Shown here one piece after another: positions 16,901 through 27,120 of a stretch of DNA of 27,120 bases. Origin of the DNA: Flammula alnicola (lineage: Eukaryota; Basidiomycota; Agaricomycetes; Agaricales; Strophariaceae); contig JADNRV010000524.1 of assembly GCA_015499995.1 (NCBI GenBank), positions 1-27,120 on the forward strand, read 5' to 3'. The notes beneath the pieces are model-generated. The model was not told where the DNA came from. It searched no databases and worked only from the letters and a program-made list of their open reading frames with translations. How positions within the stretch are numbered: the first letter of the stretch is position 1; every line of letters starts with the position of its first letter. The position numbers and the translations under genes are program-made.

Positions 16901-19718
16901 TTTGCCTTTTGACTCACGATTGCCGTTTGCTTTCCTCCTTCGTGAACCTCGCACGCATTTCAGGCGAAACTAGATCATGCCACTCCCACTTTCCCGTGCT
17001 CCCTTTGCCCATAGCTGACTGGAATGTTCTCAACTGAGCAACATTTTGCAGGTTCTGGATGACGGCAATGGCTTCTTGCAGGTAATCACCATCCGGATTT
17101 GACTCCTCTGTCTCTCGATACACTGCTTCCAAGAGTACAGGATATTTTTGTAGGTGCTCTGCTGGTCGATTGAGGTAATGCTTCAAATCAAGCCGAGGAC
17201 TCTCGCCGGGCCGGGCGGCTAGTTGGCGGGAACATTTCTGATGAATTGGAGAGAGATTAAGGCGCCTTGTGATCGCTGAAGGTCATATATGCACTAACCT
17301 CGATGAACAGTCGGAACTCTGGGTTGTGTTCCAGCTCTTCCTTCATCCGCTTCTCAGCCAAGGGATGATGGCCGACATATATGGGGTACACATCCCTGAA
17401 TTCGGTAGCCGCGTCCAGGAAGATGTCACCCACGTTCTGAATGACTGGATGCTGCTCTCGTTGTCGAACGTACATGACCTCCAACAACCGCCGGTTACAT
17501 TCAAGGAGTTCGAGGATGTTGCCAAAGACTTCCTCGATGAAGTCTTCCAAAATGAGAGGTGTCATTACTGGAGGGTTGGCTGCTCTGAGTGGCTTGATGA
17601 AGACTGATTCCACGATATTGAGATCTTCGATATATTGCTCTTCTTTACTGATGAGCTTATGAATGATCCTAGGATACGGGTTGGAAGGTGATTTTGGCGC
17701 GAGAAAATGTCAAAACACGCACGTCTGCCGGTTGATCTCGTTGTCTGTCAGTGATGCAAGGACCTCTGCAGGTACTTTCTTCGACCATTCTTCTCGGGTA
17801 GCACCGACGGGCGATTCTGTTATACTCGGTAACTGTTGCATACCCTGTTCAAGGCCAGTTAGCCGAATAGAGATAGAGATGGAGAGGAGTTCAATCTCAC
17901 CTTCCGAGGACACCCATAGGCATAGCAGCCAAGACCATCACAGCTCGCAGAATAGCACTTCGTTAGAATAGTAACCACTCCTGTCGGCAACTCTGCTCGT
18001 TCAATCGGCGAGTCAGAGACACCTTCTGGGTCATCCATGAACATGTACACATCCTCCACGCCATCTTGTAGTACTCTCGCGCCCCATTCCACCTCATAGA
18101 AGAATAGCATAGTTTGTAGGCTGCGGGCGACCAGAAGTGCTGCTCTTCGGTCTGTGGGATGCTGAGTTCCAAGGTCTCGCGCGATTCCTCGTTGGATGAT
18201 AGAATGTAAGGTAGACTATTATCTTGATCAGTCGACGAAATGCAAAAAAAAATGGCGTTGATCCGTGAGAGCACATACCACGATATCTTTGCCTGTAAAT
18301 GCTCGAGGATAAGGGATGCTGCCTTTTACATGCGTTCCACGCGGAATCAGATCACGTAGCTGCACAGAAAGATGGGAAAGCAAAGAAGGATTGATAAACC
18401 GTCTTTCGTCGTCATCATAAAAGTCCTCCTCTTCCTCTTCGTGTAGCTCCAGCTGTGTTCTCTGATCAAAATTCACGATTTGCTGAATGACGTTGGTATT
18501 TCGTCGCGACAGATCGCTAGGCCCGGCTACCCAATCGTCGTGATCACCGACGTCGTAGGAGTCGACCGTGTTCACCCGTGCCGGATTTACTGTTACTTCT
18601 ACGATGTTACTACCAGGGCGTTCGGAGCGATAGTATGGTTCCGGTTCCTCGCTAAGGTCGAGGTAGGCAAGACGTACAAATTCAGACGAATTTGAAGGCG
18701 GACGCAACATGGGATAGTCACCACCTTTGCCGAGAGTCAGTGTGGTCTTCCCCTCGAAAGGAAAGAATTAAGCGCTCACTCATGACTGTCGATACATCTG
18801 CTGCCGAGTTCCATCTCTCTATCACAGAGGCCCCCGAATCTACACTCCGGTAACGTTCGTCGCTGATGACAGATTCTTCGTAGCTTTCGGGAGGAGGTGC
18901 AGTGTAGTCATCTTCAGCGTTGTCGTCAACTTGTGGGCTGAAGGCTAAGGAAGCAGACGCGTTTGGATCCTCATGTGCTTTTTCAATGTAGCCAGGTAGA
19001 AACGCGCTAAATGAATCAGGAAATTCTGTCGAAGGGGATGTGGGGACTTCTTCCTCCGGATTCTGTTGCTGTTGGTTTCCCGAACCTCCGACACCATTGT
19101 CATCGGCTGTGTTATTTGAACTGTTTGCAAAGTGCGACGGTTGAGAATAGTCTCGTGATAGTTTACGGCTCATATGTCTTTCTGAACGTGGTCGAAGGGA
19201 GTCATTGATTCGACTAGAAAAGCCGGATGATCAGCCTTGCACGTAAGTAACCATTGAATGCAATTAGACTCACGAAGTCGAGGGTCCAGGTTGAGATGTG
19301 GAGGCTTGGGGAGCAGGTATTTGGGGCTGTGGCGCTGATCCGCTAGTGGAAGCTGTTGGTGGACGAGGGAGAGGTCTTCGACGAACCGCGGTCGATAATG
19401 TTGTTGTCAGTATCGGTGTGGGCGGCGGGTTTTGGGGTGGCGGGTTTTGGGAAAGAGGACTTGGGGTATCTGATTTCTGGTCAGTGTAGATAGATGTAAG
19501 GCTTTTAAAGACGTACAACTCGGTGTGCGTTGTAGTGAATGGATGCTCTCGCCACAACCAGTAGCTCTCATGCTGTCGAAGGCGGAATCAGGGGATCCTC
19601 CTGGCGAATACTCAGAACTCTCCGTCGGACTAGGCAAGAAACCTCTCAAAACTGTATTGTAAAGCTCGTCCAAGGCATCTTCTCCAGGAGCAACGGGATG
19701 CTGTGGTGCGATGGACAT
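13901..19718 (-). CDS. ROM2: Rho1 guanine-nucleotide exchange factor, Rom2-type: DEP - DH - DH - PH - CNH
   Basis: Minus strand, 20 exons, 1595 aa. Exons: 19718-19517, 19469-19274, 19213-18780, 18724-18279, 18215-17901, 17844-17723, 17668-17299, 17237-16918, 16869-16806, 16753-16448, 16391-16122, 16069-15961, 15907-15849, 15795-15360, 15310-15233, 15177-15092, 15042-14884, 14825-14605, 14549-14422, 14367-13901. Residues 1-385 are disordered (Pro/Ser/Gln-rich, acidic). DEP lies at about 390-505. A regular C-x4-C-x4-C-x4-C cluster follows (C513-C528). DH1 is at about 575-760 (SKEEQYIEDLNIVESVFIKP, LNRPAEHLQKYPVLLEAVY) and DH2 at about 803-995 (KGEMAYVRDLENIETMYVRP, INRPIPRLLRYELLLKEIL). PH is at about 1016-1180. 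CNH runs from about 1200 to 1515 (GLVAIGCAEGVWIGYR, FDTRFIEVRHLETGRL), with a proline-rich end. Rom2-type factors activate Rho1 at the plasma membrane for cell-wall integrity and polarised growth. The double DH is the odd feature; its joint is splice-supported. Confidence 0.9.
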
Positions 19719-20231
19719 TGTGTTGAGGGTCGTGATAGCGTGATCGTAAAGAAGAAACTGTTGTGTTCGTGATGAATGTCTAGTATACAGCGAGCGCGAT
19801 GAGGGTTAGAAGAGACATTTGAAGGACATTTCAATGAAGACGACGTGGAAGATGCATTTGTGGATGCGTTCTATGCCCTCGGTTGCCAATCTCTGCTTGC
19901 GGGATATTCGATCGCAACCAAATCAGTCCAAGTCCCACTCAGCTCTGCTTCAGCCCATCGTGTCCTTGGATCTCATTTCAGCTTTCACCGACAACTACAG
20001 TACCACCATCTTTCTGTAACCTCGTTACCCAGAGGTCCTACTCAACCGATCGTCGTGCTAGCATTGACATTGCAACGTCGACCAATAATCTTTTCTCTAA
20101 AAAGCTGCCATTACAAATTGCAACCTTTGATCGGCCCAAATTAGAAGGAAATCATCGATACTCGTTGGGCTAGTAAGTATCACCTTCTGAGCACACTTCA
20201 GAACTACATTCCACCACCGTCGGAGCACACC
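19719..20231. other. Divergent promoter region, RhoGEF (minus) / tRNA methyltransferase (plus)
   Basis: 513 bp shared between two head-to-head genes. No TATA box of standard form near either start. Short frames (19819-20173) show no family features. The sequence before 20232 is a typical pyrimidine/AC-rich leader. Confidence 0.5.
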
Positions 20232-21831
20232 ATGAGCAAATTACTCGCGGAATCGAGTAAAAAAGCGACGTCATCCGTACAAGATGTCGGCGAGGATAAA
20301 CCTCTGTTCGGTTCGAGGTAAGCATCTGGTGTCAGTTCCGGTCGATTAGCTGGCTGATTCGACATGATTTACTAGGTTTTTGACAGAGGAAGACGATGTC
20401 TGGAGCCAGAACGCGTGGGATCATGTTCCACCACCGGACGATCAGGTCGAAACCATCGCAAAATCCCTATCCAAGCAACGGCTAGCGCCAGTTCCCTCGG
20501 AAGACAAGCAAAAGATCGATGAAAAACCCGCGAAGCACTGGTACGTGCATTTTTAGATCGTCCCGAAATCTGTGTCCATCCAAAGGTTAATGGAGATTGG
20601 AACATAGGGACAACTTCTACAAAATGAACGCCAGCAACTTTTTTCGAAATCGCAAATGGTATGGATGGATTTGATTATTGGGTGTGTTCCGGTTCAGACT
20701 TTCCATTTTTAGGCTTCACAATGAATTTCCAGAGCTTGTGGCTGCCACACACGCCGACGCTGGCCCTACGACGATAATGGAAGTCGGCTGCGGTAAGATC
20801 TACTCTTATCTCTGGGTCATAATGCCTCAAGGTCTCACCCCTTTCCTTCCAGGGGCCGGAAACTCCGTATTTCCTTTACTTTCCGCGAACAATAACCCAC
20901 AACTTCGATTGCATGCATATGACTATGCCTCCCACGCAGTCAAATTGGTTCAGGTATGTCACTTTTTCCATTGCACAAGAAAACGCGACTCATACGTTAG
21001 AAAATAGAGCGACCCTCTATATTTGTCTCCGCCAGTTGGAACTATCCACGCGTCCGTGTGGGATGTAACCTCCCCGGATAGCCTGCCCTCCGACATCACG
21101 CCGGGTACAGTCGACATTGTGATTATGGTCTTCGTTATGAGCGCACTCCATCCTGACGAATGGGGCCGAGCCATCAACAATATTCACAAGGTATTTTTGT
21201 CTCATAAGAAGACCATCATGGCAATCATTGTTGAATGTATAATGCCTGTAGATCTTGAAACCTGGAGGCGTCGTTCTTTTCCGTGACTATGGTCGCTATG
21301 ATTTAACTCAACTACGGTTTAAGGGCGGCAGGCTCCTGGACGAGAACTTTTACATGCGGGGAGACAAAACTCGAGTTTACTTTTTCGAACTTGGTAAGTA
21401 TCTTACTGCTGACTGTCCCGCCATCAATCTCGCATCACTTACCGCACTTGAAACTTTCAGACGAACTTTCATTACTCTTCACTGGCGCCAAAGCATCTCC
21501 AGACACACGGCACGCGATAAACATAACCACAACCCAATTATCACAAGAGGATGACACGGGGCATTGTCTTGATTTAGAAGTGGAATTTCCCGGTCAAATG
21601 GCGTCGGCAGACTCCTCTTCTCCGGCGCCAAGGGACGAAGGGGTCATTCCATCTTCTTCCTCATATCCATTAGGAATCCATCCGAATCTCTTATCTCCTC
21701 TGGCGAACTGCCCCCCACACCCACTCTTCACCGCCGAACAGCTTGGCGTCGATAGGCGGCTAATAGTCAATCGAAAGAGGCAGCTCAAAATGTATCGCGT
21801 GTGGATGCAGGGTAAGTTCCGTAAACTGTGA
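20232..21831 (+). CDS. TRM140: tRNA N3-methylcytidine methyltransferase, Trm140/METTL2 family
   Basis: Eight exons: 20232-20317, 20376-20540, 20608-20658, 20713-20792, 20853-20953, 21008-21190, 21252-21393, 21461-21831 (392 aa). The family makes m3C at position 32 of tRNA-Thr and tRNA-Ser anticodon loops using S-adenosylmethionine. Signatures: [20 protein letters not shown] before the fold, then SAM motif [16 protein letters not shown], acidic post-[32 protein letters not shown], and [20 protein letters not shown] with [18 protein letters not shown]. The C-terminal [20 protein letters not shown] ends the protein. Its length matches animal METTL2 rather than the yeast Abp140-Trm140 fusion; no actin-binding extension is present. 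A GTAAGT near the 3' end could allow an alternative last exon, but the read-through tail (QGKFRKL) resembles the family end. It is divergent from the RhoGEF and convergent with the permease (152 bp apart). Confidence 0.93.
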
Positions 21832-21983
21832 GTAAGATGACTGGTATTATCGTACAGAACTAGCGGCCCCACTATCTTGTCAGTAGGTACAATTTAATCA
21901 AGAAGAGGGGATATGCATCATGATTAGTGGGCGTACAGGTAAGAGACATGTATAAACTAAGTATCCAGAAATTATTTATCATC

Positions 21984-24807
21984 TTAGAACACAACAGCGG
22001 CAACGCGTTCCCCGAAATTCTTCGGCGGCACTTCAGGCGTCTCGGTCTCCTCGGGCGTAGGAATACCCTGCGTTAGGATGAAACGTCAGAAAATTTGATA
22101 CATGCGTGTATAACAGTATAACCGAATACTAACGGTGACGAAATCCATTTCCAGAGGTTTCCAGAATTTGGTCCTTTTGGTAACCTTGTAGCCGACGTAC
22201 AGGACCACGAAGATTGGGATGTTGACATCTACATCAAGCAAAATATGAGCCACACGATAACAGCGACTTTAAAGCAGAGGCACATACAGGCGGTAAAGAA
22301 TCCTGAGGCATTGAAAGCCCAAAAGACTTTAAATCCGTTAATAAGGATGAAGAAGAGAGTCCAGCCGGCGCCCCAGTATGCGATGTATGGTTGGAATCTG
22401 TTGTGGTATGAATTCTTGGTCAGGTCGTATCCTTGAGCAATCATTCCTCGTCCTGTTGAAGAGGCAAACAATGATGAGATTCTGACCAGTGAGTAAAGAA
22501 GACGTTTACGCACTGAAGAAGATGTAAGTCACGTTCATGACGAACCAACTGGTGAAACCTCCTGTTGTCGAGAGGTTGACAAACCAGCTATAAAGAGTGC
22601 ATCAGATTTGTGGAAGCGAAAACACCAATAACGACGACGACCAATACTTACTTGAACACGGTGTTAGAACCCGATGACACGCTCATGAAAGAAAGGAACG
22701 AGAACGCGGACTTTCTAGAAGTCAGAAGCGTGAGGTATTCCAAACAAATAGATACTCACGGCGCCGAGGACCGCAGCCAACGGGAGACCTTTCTTTGTGC
22801 AGTATGCAAAGATCTTGGGGGCCTGCCCACGGAGGGCAAGTCCATAAAGAACACGCGAGGAGCAGAACAGGAAACTATTTCCGGCCGAGAACGCGCTAGT
22901 GAAGATACAAGCATTAACAATGTGGGGCAAAACTATTTTGGGAAAGGTGTTAGGTCATTCGAATAGGAAAAATGCACGACAGAATACCTCTGATGCCAGA
23001 GCGTTTGATTGCGATGACGAAGGGCGACGAGGCCGCAGTATTGTTGCCTTGATGATTGTGAAATAAATACTGTATCCCGACTTTGGACGGAAAACGCAGA
23101 CTGACCTTGCAAAGACAGCAGGTCGGCATCGTTATATGCAACGAGCATACCGATCATGAGAATTCCCAAAATCTGTAACATTTTAGATCAAGGGGCAAAA
23201 AAAGTGCACATGGGACATACGTAGAACACTAAAATTCGGTAGAACACTCGACGAACGGCTTTGGCGATGTTACGACGAGGGCTTTCAGTCTCTGAAGCAG
23301 CACTGAAAGGCTATCTCAATACGTAGAGCTAATCAAACCAGAAACAGAACTCACATGACGACCAACTCCATACCCTGGAACGAGAATGCAGCCTGCACAA
23401 GAACACCCAAGATGGCAAGGAAGCGGTCCCAACCAATGTGATTTGGCTCCAAACCAGAGCGAGCAATGGCGCCAGGATTCTTCCAGAACTGTTTCTTTGT
23501 TGAGTTGATTTTCTGTCAGAGTTTTGGGATATACTGACCCTAAATCCGATACGCTCATGATTGGGGCCTCCACCGAGGTCGATGACGAGACCAGTGATAA
23601 GCAAGCCGATGATAAGAGTGACTACATTTGGCATCTGGTCAGCAAATATATCACCAAAAACCAGACTACCACCCACGCTTGATTACCGCGAAAATAAATT
23701 CAGCTGTAGGGCAATGTTAACAAAAGATTTCGAGTCAAGGTTCAAGGTTTCAAGGTTCCTCACATTCTCCGAAATATCTGCAGTAAGTCTGTCAGATCGC
23801 AAAGAATACGGCATCATTCAAATTGAAAGTAATCACCTAACACCAAAGATATTGATGAGGCATACGAGAACACAAATAATTGCAGTGTAACCGGCGATAT
23901 GTGAAGACTAGACGAGGATGTCAGCGAAAGGTCACAGGCTGTGATAGTTGTCAAGCTTACGGGGGCGTTTGTGTCCCAGAAGGTGAGGAGAATGACCGCG
24001 GCTGTGATTTCAACAGGTGTCGAAATACTTTAAAAACATAGTTGAATCATGGGCAAGAATCAAGTTAAATCTGAAACATACGCATTTGTGTAGAAGTAGT
24101 TCTGAGATGATTTGAATTAGTTAGTGCCGACAAGTACAGTACCTACTTCAGAGTACGCACCCATCCAGTTGCAAACCCGAGGGCAGGGTCAACCCAACGT
24201 GCAGCTATAGGAAGCGTTCTTGAAAATATTTTCCACGGATGAAAAAAATTAATAACGGACCAAAATGAGGGAAAGTTCCAGAAATTGGAGCCCATGTTGA
24301 CATTTCTCCGACGGCGCACAGTGACCTAATTTCCAGGTGTAAACTTGTCCAAGAAATTCAAGGAGGGTACCTACGAGTATGCGACAGTTCCAACGAGGGC
24401 ATAGGCCAGCAAAGCTCCCAGAGGGCCTGCAGATGCCAAGGCTCCACCAGAACCCAAGAACAGACCAGTACCTATAGTTCCAGCAATCTATCGAGAAACA
24501 ATATTTCGTCAACAAGGTCATGGTCATTGTGGAGCAGGCATTATCGAGAGCTCACAGCAATCCTGTTACAACAGATAAGCTCCGACATTCTAAAGTAAAA
24601 TACGCAAAACCTACATCTGAACATGCCGTTGCTTGAGGCGCCGCTGGACACGGTCAAGGTCGTGAACATCGAAGTGATATCTGTGGTGACGGCGAGAAGC
24701 ATGAGAAGCATAGATAAGGGCACGCGAGCAACATACTGTGGATTTTCCTGCACGACAGGGTCTTCGTGAAGGCCTTTTTCGAGGCTATCTCGTTTCTCGT
24801 TATCCAT
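21984..24807 (-). CDS. Amino-acid permease, APC superfamily (fungal YAT/AAT type), 22 exons with micro-exons
   Basis: Minus strand, 546 aa, the usual family length. Exons: 24807-24737, 24680-24615, 24562-24556, 24487-24375, 24325-24261, 24204-24161, 24101-24082, 24027-23961, 23907-23837, 23777-23764, 23703-23677, 23621-23539, 23488-23355, 23302-23221, 23172-23106, 23047-22988, 22932-22760, 22710-22652, 22587-22514, 22452-22288, 22228-22134, 22067-21984. All junctions keep frame. Motifs: RRLKQRHVQMIAIAG with IGTGLFLGSGGALA at TM1, VGEMSTWAPISGTFPHF, ARWVDPALGFATGWNYFY, RYFGESEFIFAVIKLT, VIDLGGGPNHERIGFRFWKN, FQGMELVVIAASETESPRRN, FYRILVFYILGILMIG, and NAACIFTSAFSAGNS-like NACIFTSAFSAGNSFLF. 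About 12 membrane segments are expected. The permease should import amino acids at the plasma membrane by proton symport; the substrate cannot be set from sequence. The N-terminus (MDNEKRDSLEKG) is cytoplasmic and charged. It is convergent with the methyltransferase. Confidence 0.92.
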
Positions 24808-26092
24808 GATGAAATATGGTCGAGGGAAAGGTTGACCGAACAAGGCGGATGGGAGAATGCAAGAAGCACCCCACCTATGTACTTATCCATGGAACCTATA
24901 CCAGGGGGGATAATGTGGTTCGGTGAGATAAAGTCGGACAACCGACCTGATTTGGTACGACAGGAGATATAAATAGAAAGCCTTCACATGGAATCCATCC
25001 ATCTGCATATGCGTATCGGTGATGTGCCTGTCATAGATTCTATTCCATTCACGGTGTGTTGAACCCTGTTGCACCCAATTGGACAACATCTTCTCGTCTC
25101 CATCTCCAGATGTCAGGGTCTGGGTGAGCTGCGCGATAAGTATCATGTGTTTGATAAAGGAGCAAAAACTGAGGCGTCATCGCCTCAACTTGATAGCAAG
25201 TCTGGTGCTGTGGGGCACCAACAAAAGCTAGCCGTTGCAGACAGGAGCGAGATCTGCCAGGTACGCTAGGGGTTCCCTCGTTGGAAGGCCGCAGTCAAAG
25301 CTGTCCACTCTCCGAGGGTTAACGTTGTGTATCTTATGCCGAGCTAGAAAATCGATATAGAATAGGAAAGCAGAACGCCAATGTCGCAATTTTCGAGGTC
25401 GATTGACGAATAAATACGACGTTAGTTGCGCCTTATCTTTCCTTGTGAAGATGCAGGTCACAGGAAGGCTGGATGAAAGCCAGCTCCAGGCTACGGCTCG
25501 GCATGGCTCGGCTAAGACTCCGGCTTGTGCCGAGTGCATTTGCTGGGGATGCTATGTACACTATTGGGCACTCCTACAGGGTCTTGCATAAAACGTTCAG
25601 TTCATCATTTCGCGAGACTGTTGGAAAGGGCATCCTGTATGAGTTTAGGCCGATTTATTCTTTGTGCCCTTGGGAAGGAACTCCATATACCCTCATATAC
25701 CACTTCCTCAGCCTGTTTCGTGCAGACGCAAAGACGCGCAAACAAGCGCGACGGAAATGATGGACTGATTTGCATTTTATGCAAAAACCCTGTATCATTT
25801 GGAGCTGTCCTGCAGTGCATGCCAGAGCTTGGATAGACAGATTCCAAGTAAAGGTCATCTCTTTTACAGTAGATTGCAGTCCATAGATCATGAGGAAGCC
25901 ACCAAGAACTGAGCTCCCCCGATTCTGACGTCGAACCGCCAACGTTTCAACTCTTAGATCTTAGGTTTAGTTATTCAAGGGCCCACACATGTAAGCTTGC
26001 CCTCATCCTGTCAGAGTAACGTTCTGAGTAGCATTCACACAGGCTTGAACGTTTCGCTTTTTATCTGGTGGCCGCCGCCCTGACTGTCTTGG
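24808..26092. other. 1.3-kb region without a recognisable gene
   Basis: Upstream flank of the permease, which should include its promoter. Frames at 24883-25146, 25228-25539 and 25655-25942 show no family motif and no splice-supported extension. A small GC-rich hairpin (CTCGGCA at 25497-25503 with TGCCGAG at 25528-25534) lies within a CGGCT-rich patch. No transposon ends seen. Confidence 0.45.
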
Positions 26093-27030
26093 ATGGCCCA
26101 TTTTGGGTGTATGACTTGCTTCGTCGAGCACCTATTCGAGTACGTTACCACTCAGGCTCAGCCCTTGTATGCCAATACTAATGCATTGAGGGCAGTTCCC
26201 AGAATCCGATACCTGGACAGACGAGGAGATAATCCGCGCTGTTGAATCTGCGCCATATCTTGAGGGCTCAGATGACAAGCTTGTCCAAATCTCAGAAGAC
26301 ACAGTCGTGAAATTGGGCCGCGACTGGGACTCTACACATCTGAAGCGCTCGCCATGGAGCTCGTCCGCAAGCAAACACGAATTGCCGTCCCGCGCATGAG
26401 ACGCGCCATACGTCATCATCACCCAGAAGGAAACGGCCTGATTGTCATGGACTTTGTGCCTAACAGCCAACAGCTCCGGGTGGCCTGGCCCTCACTGTCT
26501 GTCTTGGGAAGCTCAAAGTCGTTTTGACCATGCGCCTTTACCTCCGCCAGCTTCGACGCGTCCAGCACTCTTCGTCCAACAACACACCCGGTCCGCTGGG
26601 TCCGACGCCCTTGCCTTGCAATGGCCTTCAATTCGGCTACGATGCGAAAGGTCCATTCTCAACGATCTCCGCACTCGAGACTTATTTCCGAAAAGAACAT
26701 AGCGCTGCTGAAGACCGTGCCTCTCGAGGTTGGGCACCTTCTCCAAATTGCAAGCCCCTCGATGCTTCCGCGTTTGCCTCCTTGATTTTTACGCACAACG
26801 ACCTGAACATGCGCAACTTGCTGCTGGACAATCACCGTGTGCTGTGGGTCGTTGACTGGGGGTTTTCAGGGTTTTATCCACCGTGGTTTGAGTATCTTGG
26901 GATGAGATACGCCGCGCAGAAGGATAAGGATCCGGAGAGCTGGCAGAAATGTATCAGATATATGACAGAACCTGCATTTGAGGTTGAAGAGTGGATGAAA
27001 AGGATAGGCCATGACTTCGCCGACCTGTAG
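26093..27030 (+). pseudogene. Aminoglycoside-phosphotransferase-like (APH, protein-kinase-fold) gene with three -1 frameshifts
   Basis: Conserved pieces lie in successive frames. The start ATGGCCCAT (26093) shifts at 26101-26107 into FWVYDLLRRAPIR. A normal 56-nt intron (26140-26195, gtacgt...gcag) leads to FPESDTWTDEEIIRAVESAP and DTVVKLGRDWDST. A shift at about 26333-26340 leads to SEALAMELVRKQTRIAVPRM and GLIVMDFVPNSQQLRVAWPS. A shift at 26501-26508 leads to GKLKVVLTMRLYLRQLRRVQ. The last frame holds the catalytic loop HNDLNMRNLLLD and metal-binding VVDWGFSGF, then WFEYLGMRYAAQKDKD and EVEEWMKRIGHDF, ending at TAG 27028-27030. Every change equals one missing base. Fungal APH-like proteins phosphorylate undefined small molecules. 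Because the other genes here are frame-perfect, decay is more likely than sequencing error, though the latter is possible. No stop codons interrupt the individual pieces, so the loss looks recent. Confidence 0.7.
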
Positions 27031-27120
27031 CAGTAACAGAGTTGTAGAGTCAGGTAGTCTTATCTTACAGACCATGCAAAAGGGCGAAAGTGTTCATAGA
27101 TTCCTCAGGACTGAAGCTCC

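Noticed and set aside
16806..17237. Splitting the double-DH gene into two adjacent RhoGEF genes
   Set aside because: No stop, start or polyadenylation-like gap lies between the modules. A standard GTGAGT...CAG intron joins KRQS to VIFELIKGEMAY in frame, and only one DEP and one PH/CNH set is present.
19819..20173. Short plus-strand frames upstream of the methyltransferase
   Set aside because: No family motif and no splice join to exon 1 was found; the region is better read as shared promoter and leader.
25403..25942. Several overlapping 60-100 codon frames on both strands
   Set aside because: Many start at non-ATG codons, no motif or splice continuity was found, and the frames overlap in all phases as expected by chance.

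Overview
The window is nuclear DNA from a filamentous basidiomycete, most likely a mushroom-forming Agaricomycete. The basis is the gene structure (many introns of about 43-87 nt with GTRNGY-like donors and short YAG or AAG acceptors, and very small exons) and the families present: a tyrosinase relic, a mushroom-type BTB protein, a fungal rhodopsin-like 7-TM protein, and a Rom2-type RhoGEF. No bacterial-style operons, IS elements or CRISPR arrays are visible. All multi-exon models below were built by hand, joining reading frames across consensus splice sites so that known family motifs stay continuous. No transcript evidence was available.

Layout, left to right. 1-360: 3' end of an unrecognised plus-strand gene, followed in its 3' flank by three copies of a mini-hairpin repeat (373-454). 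About 907-1315 (minus): a decayed tyrosinase fragment. 1658-1748 (minus): an intron-containing tRNA-Asn(GTT). 1926-3352 (plus): a ZNF511-type zinc-finger protein with an acidic and RG-rich tail. 3967-6441 (minus): an Atg4-family autophagy protease whose catalytic cysteine reads as serine. 7275-9128 (plus): an intronless, mostly disordered 617-aa protein. 9691-10804 (minus): a BTB/POZ protein. 11266-12647 (minus): a 7-TM rhodopsin-like membrane protein. 13901-19718 (minus): a 20-exon, 1595-aa Rho1 exchange factor with DEP, two successive DH domains, PH and CNH. 20232-21831 (plus): a Trm140/METTL2-type tRNA m3C methyltransferase, divergent from the RhoGEF. 21984-24807 (minus): a 22-exon amino-acid permease, convergent with the methyltransferase. 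26093-27030 (plus): an aminoglycoside-phosphotransferase-like (APH) gene broken by three single-base frameshifts.

The genes look like ordinary chromosomal neighbours rather than one pathway: autophagy, cell-wall-integrity Rho signalling, tRNA modification and amino-acid uptake. The most unusual signals are the Atg4 homologue that has lost its nucleophile but kept its gene structure and its Asp-Pro-His, the duplicated DH module in the RhoGEF, the 7-nt and 14-nt micro-exons in the permease, the hairpin triplet with one compensatory base-pair change, and two relics (tyrosinase and APH). I did not find a clearly new multi-gene system.
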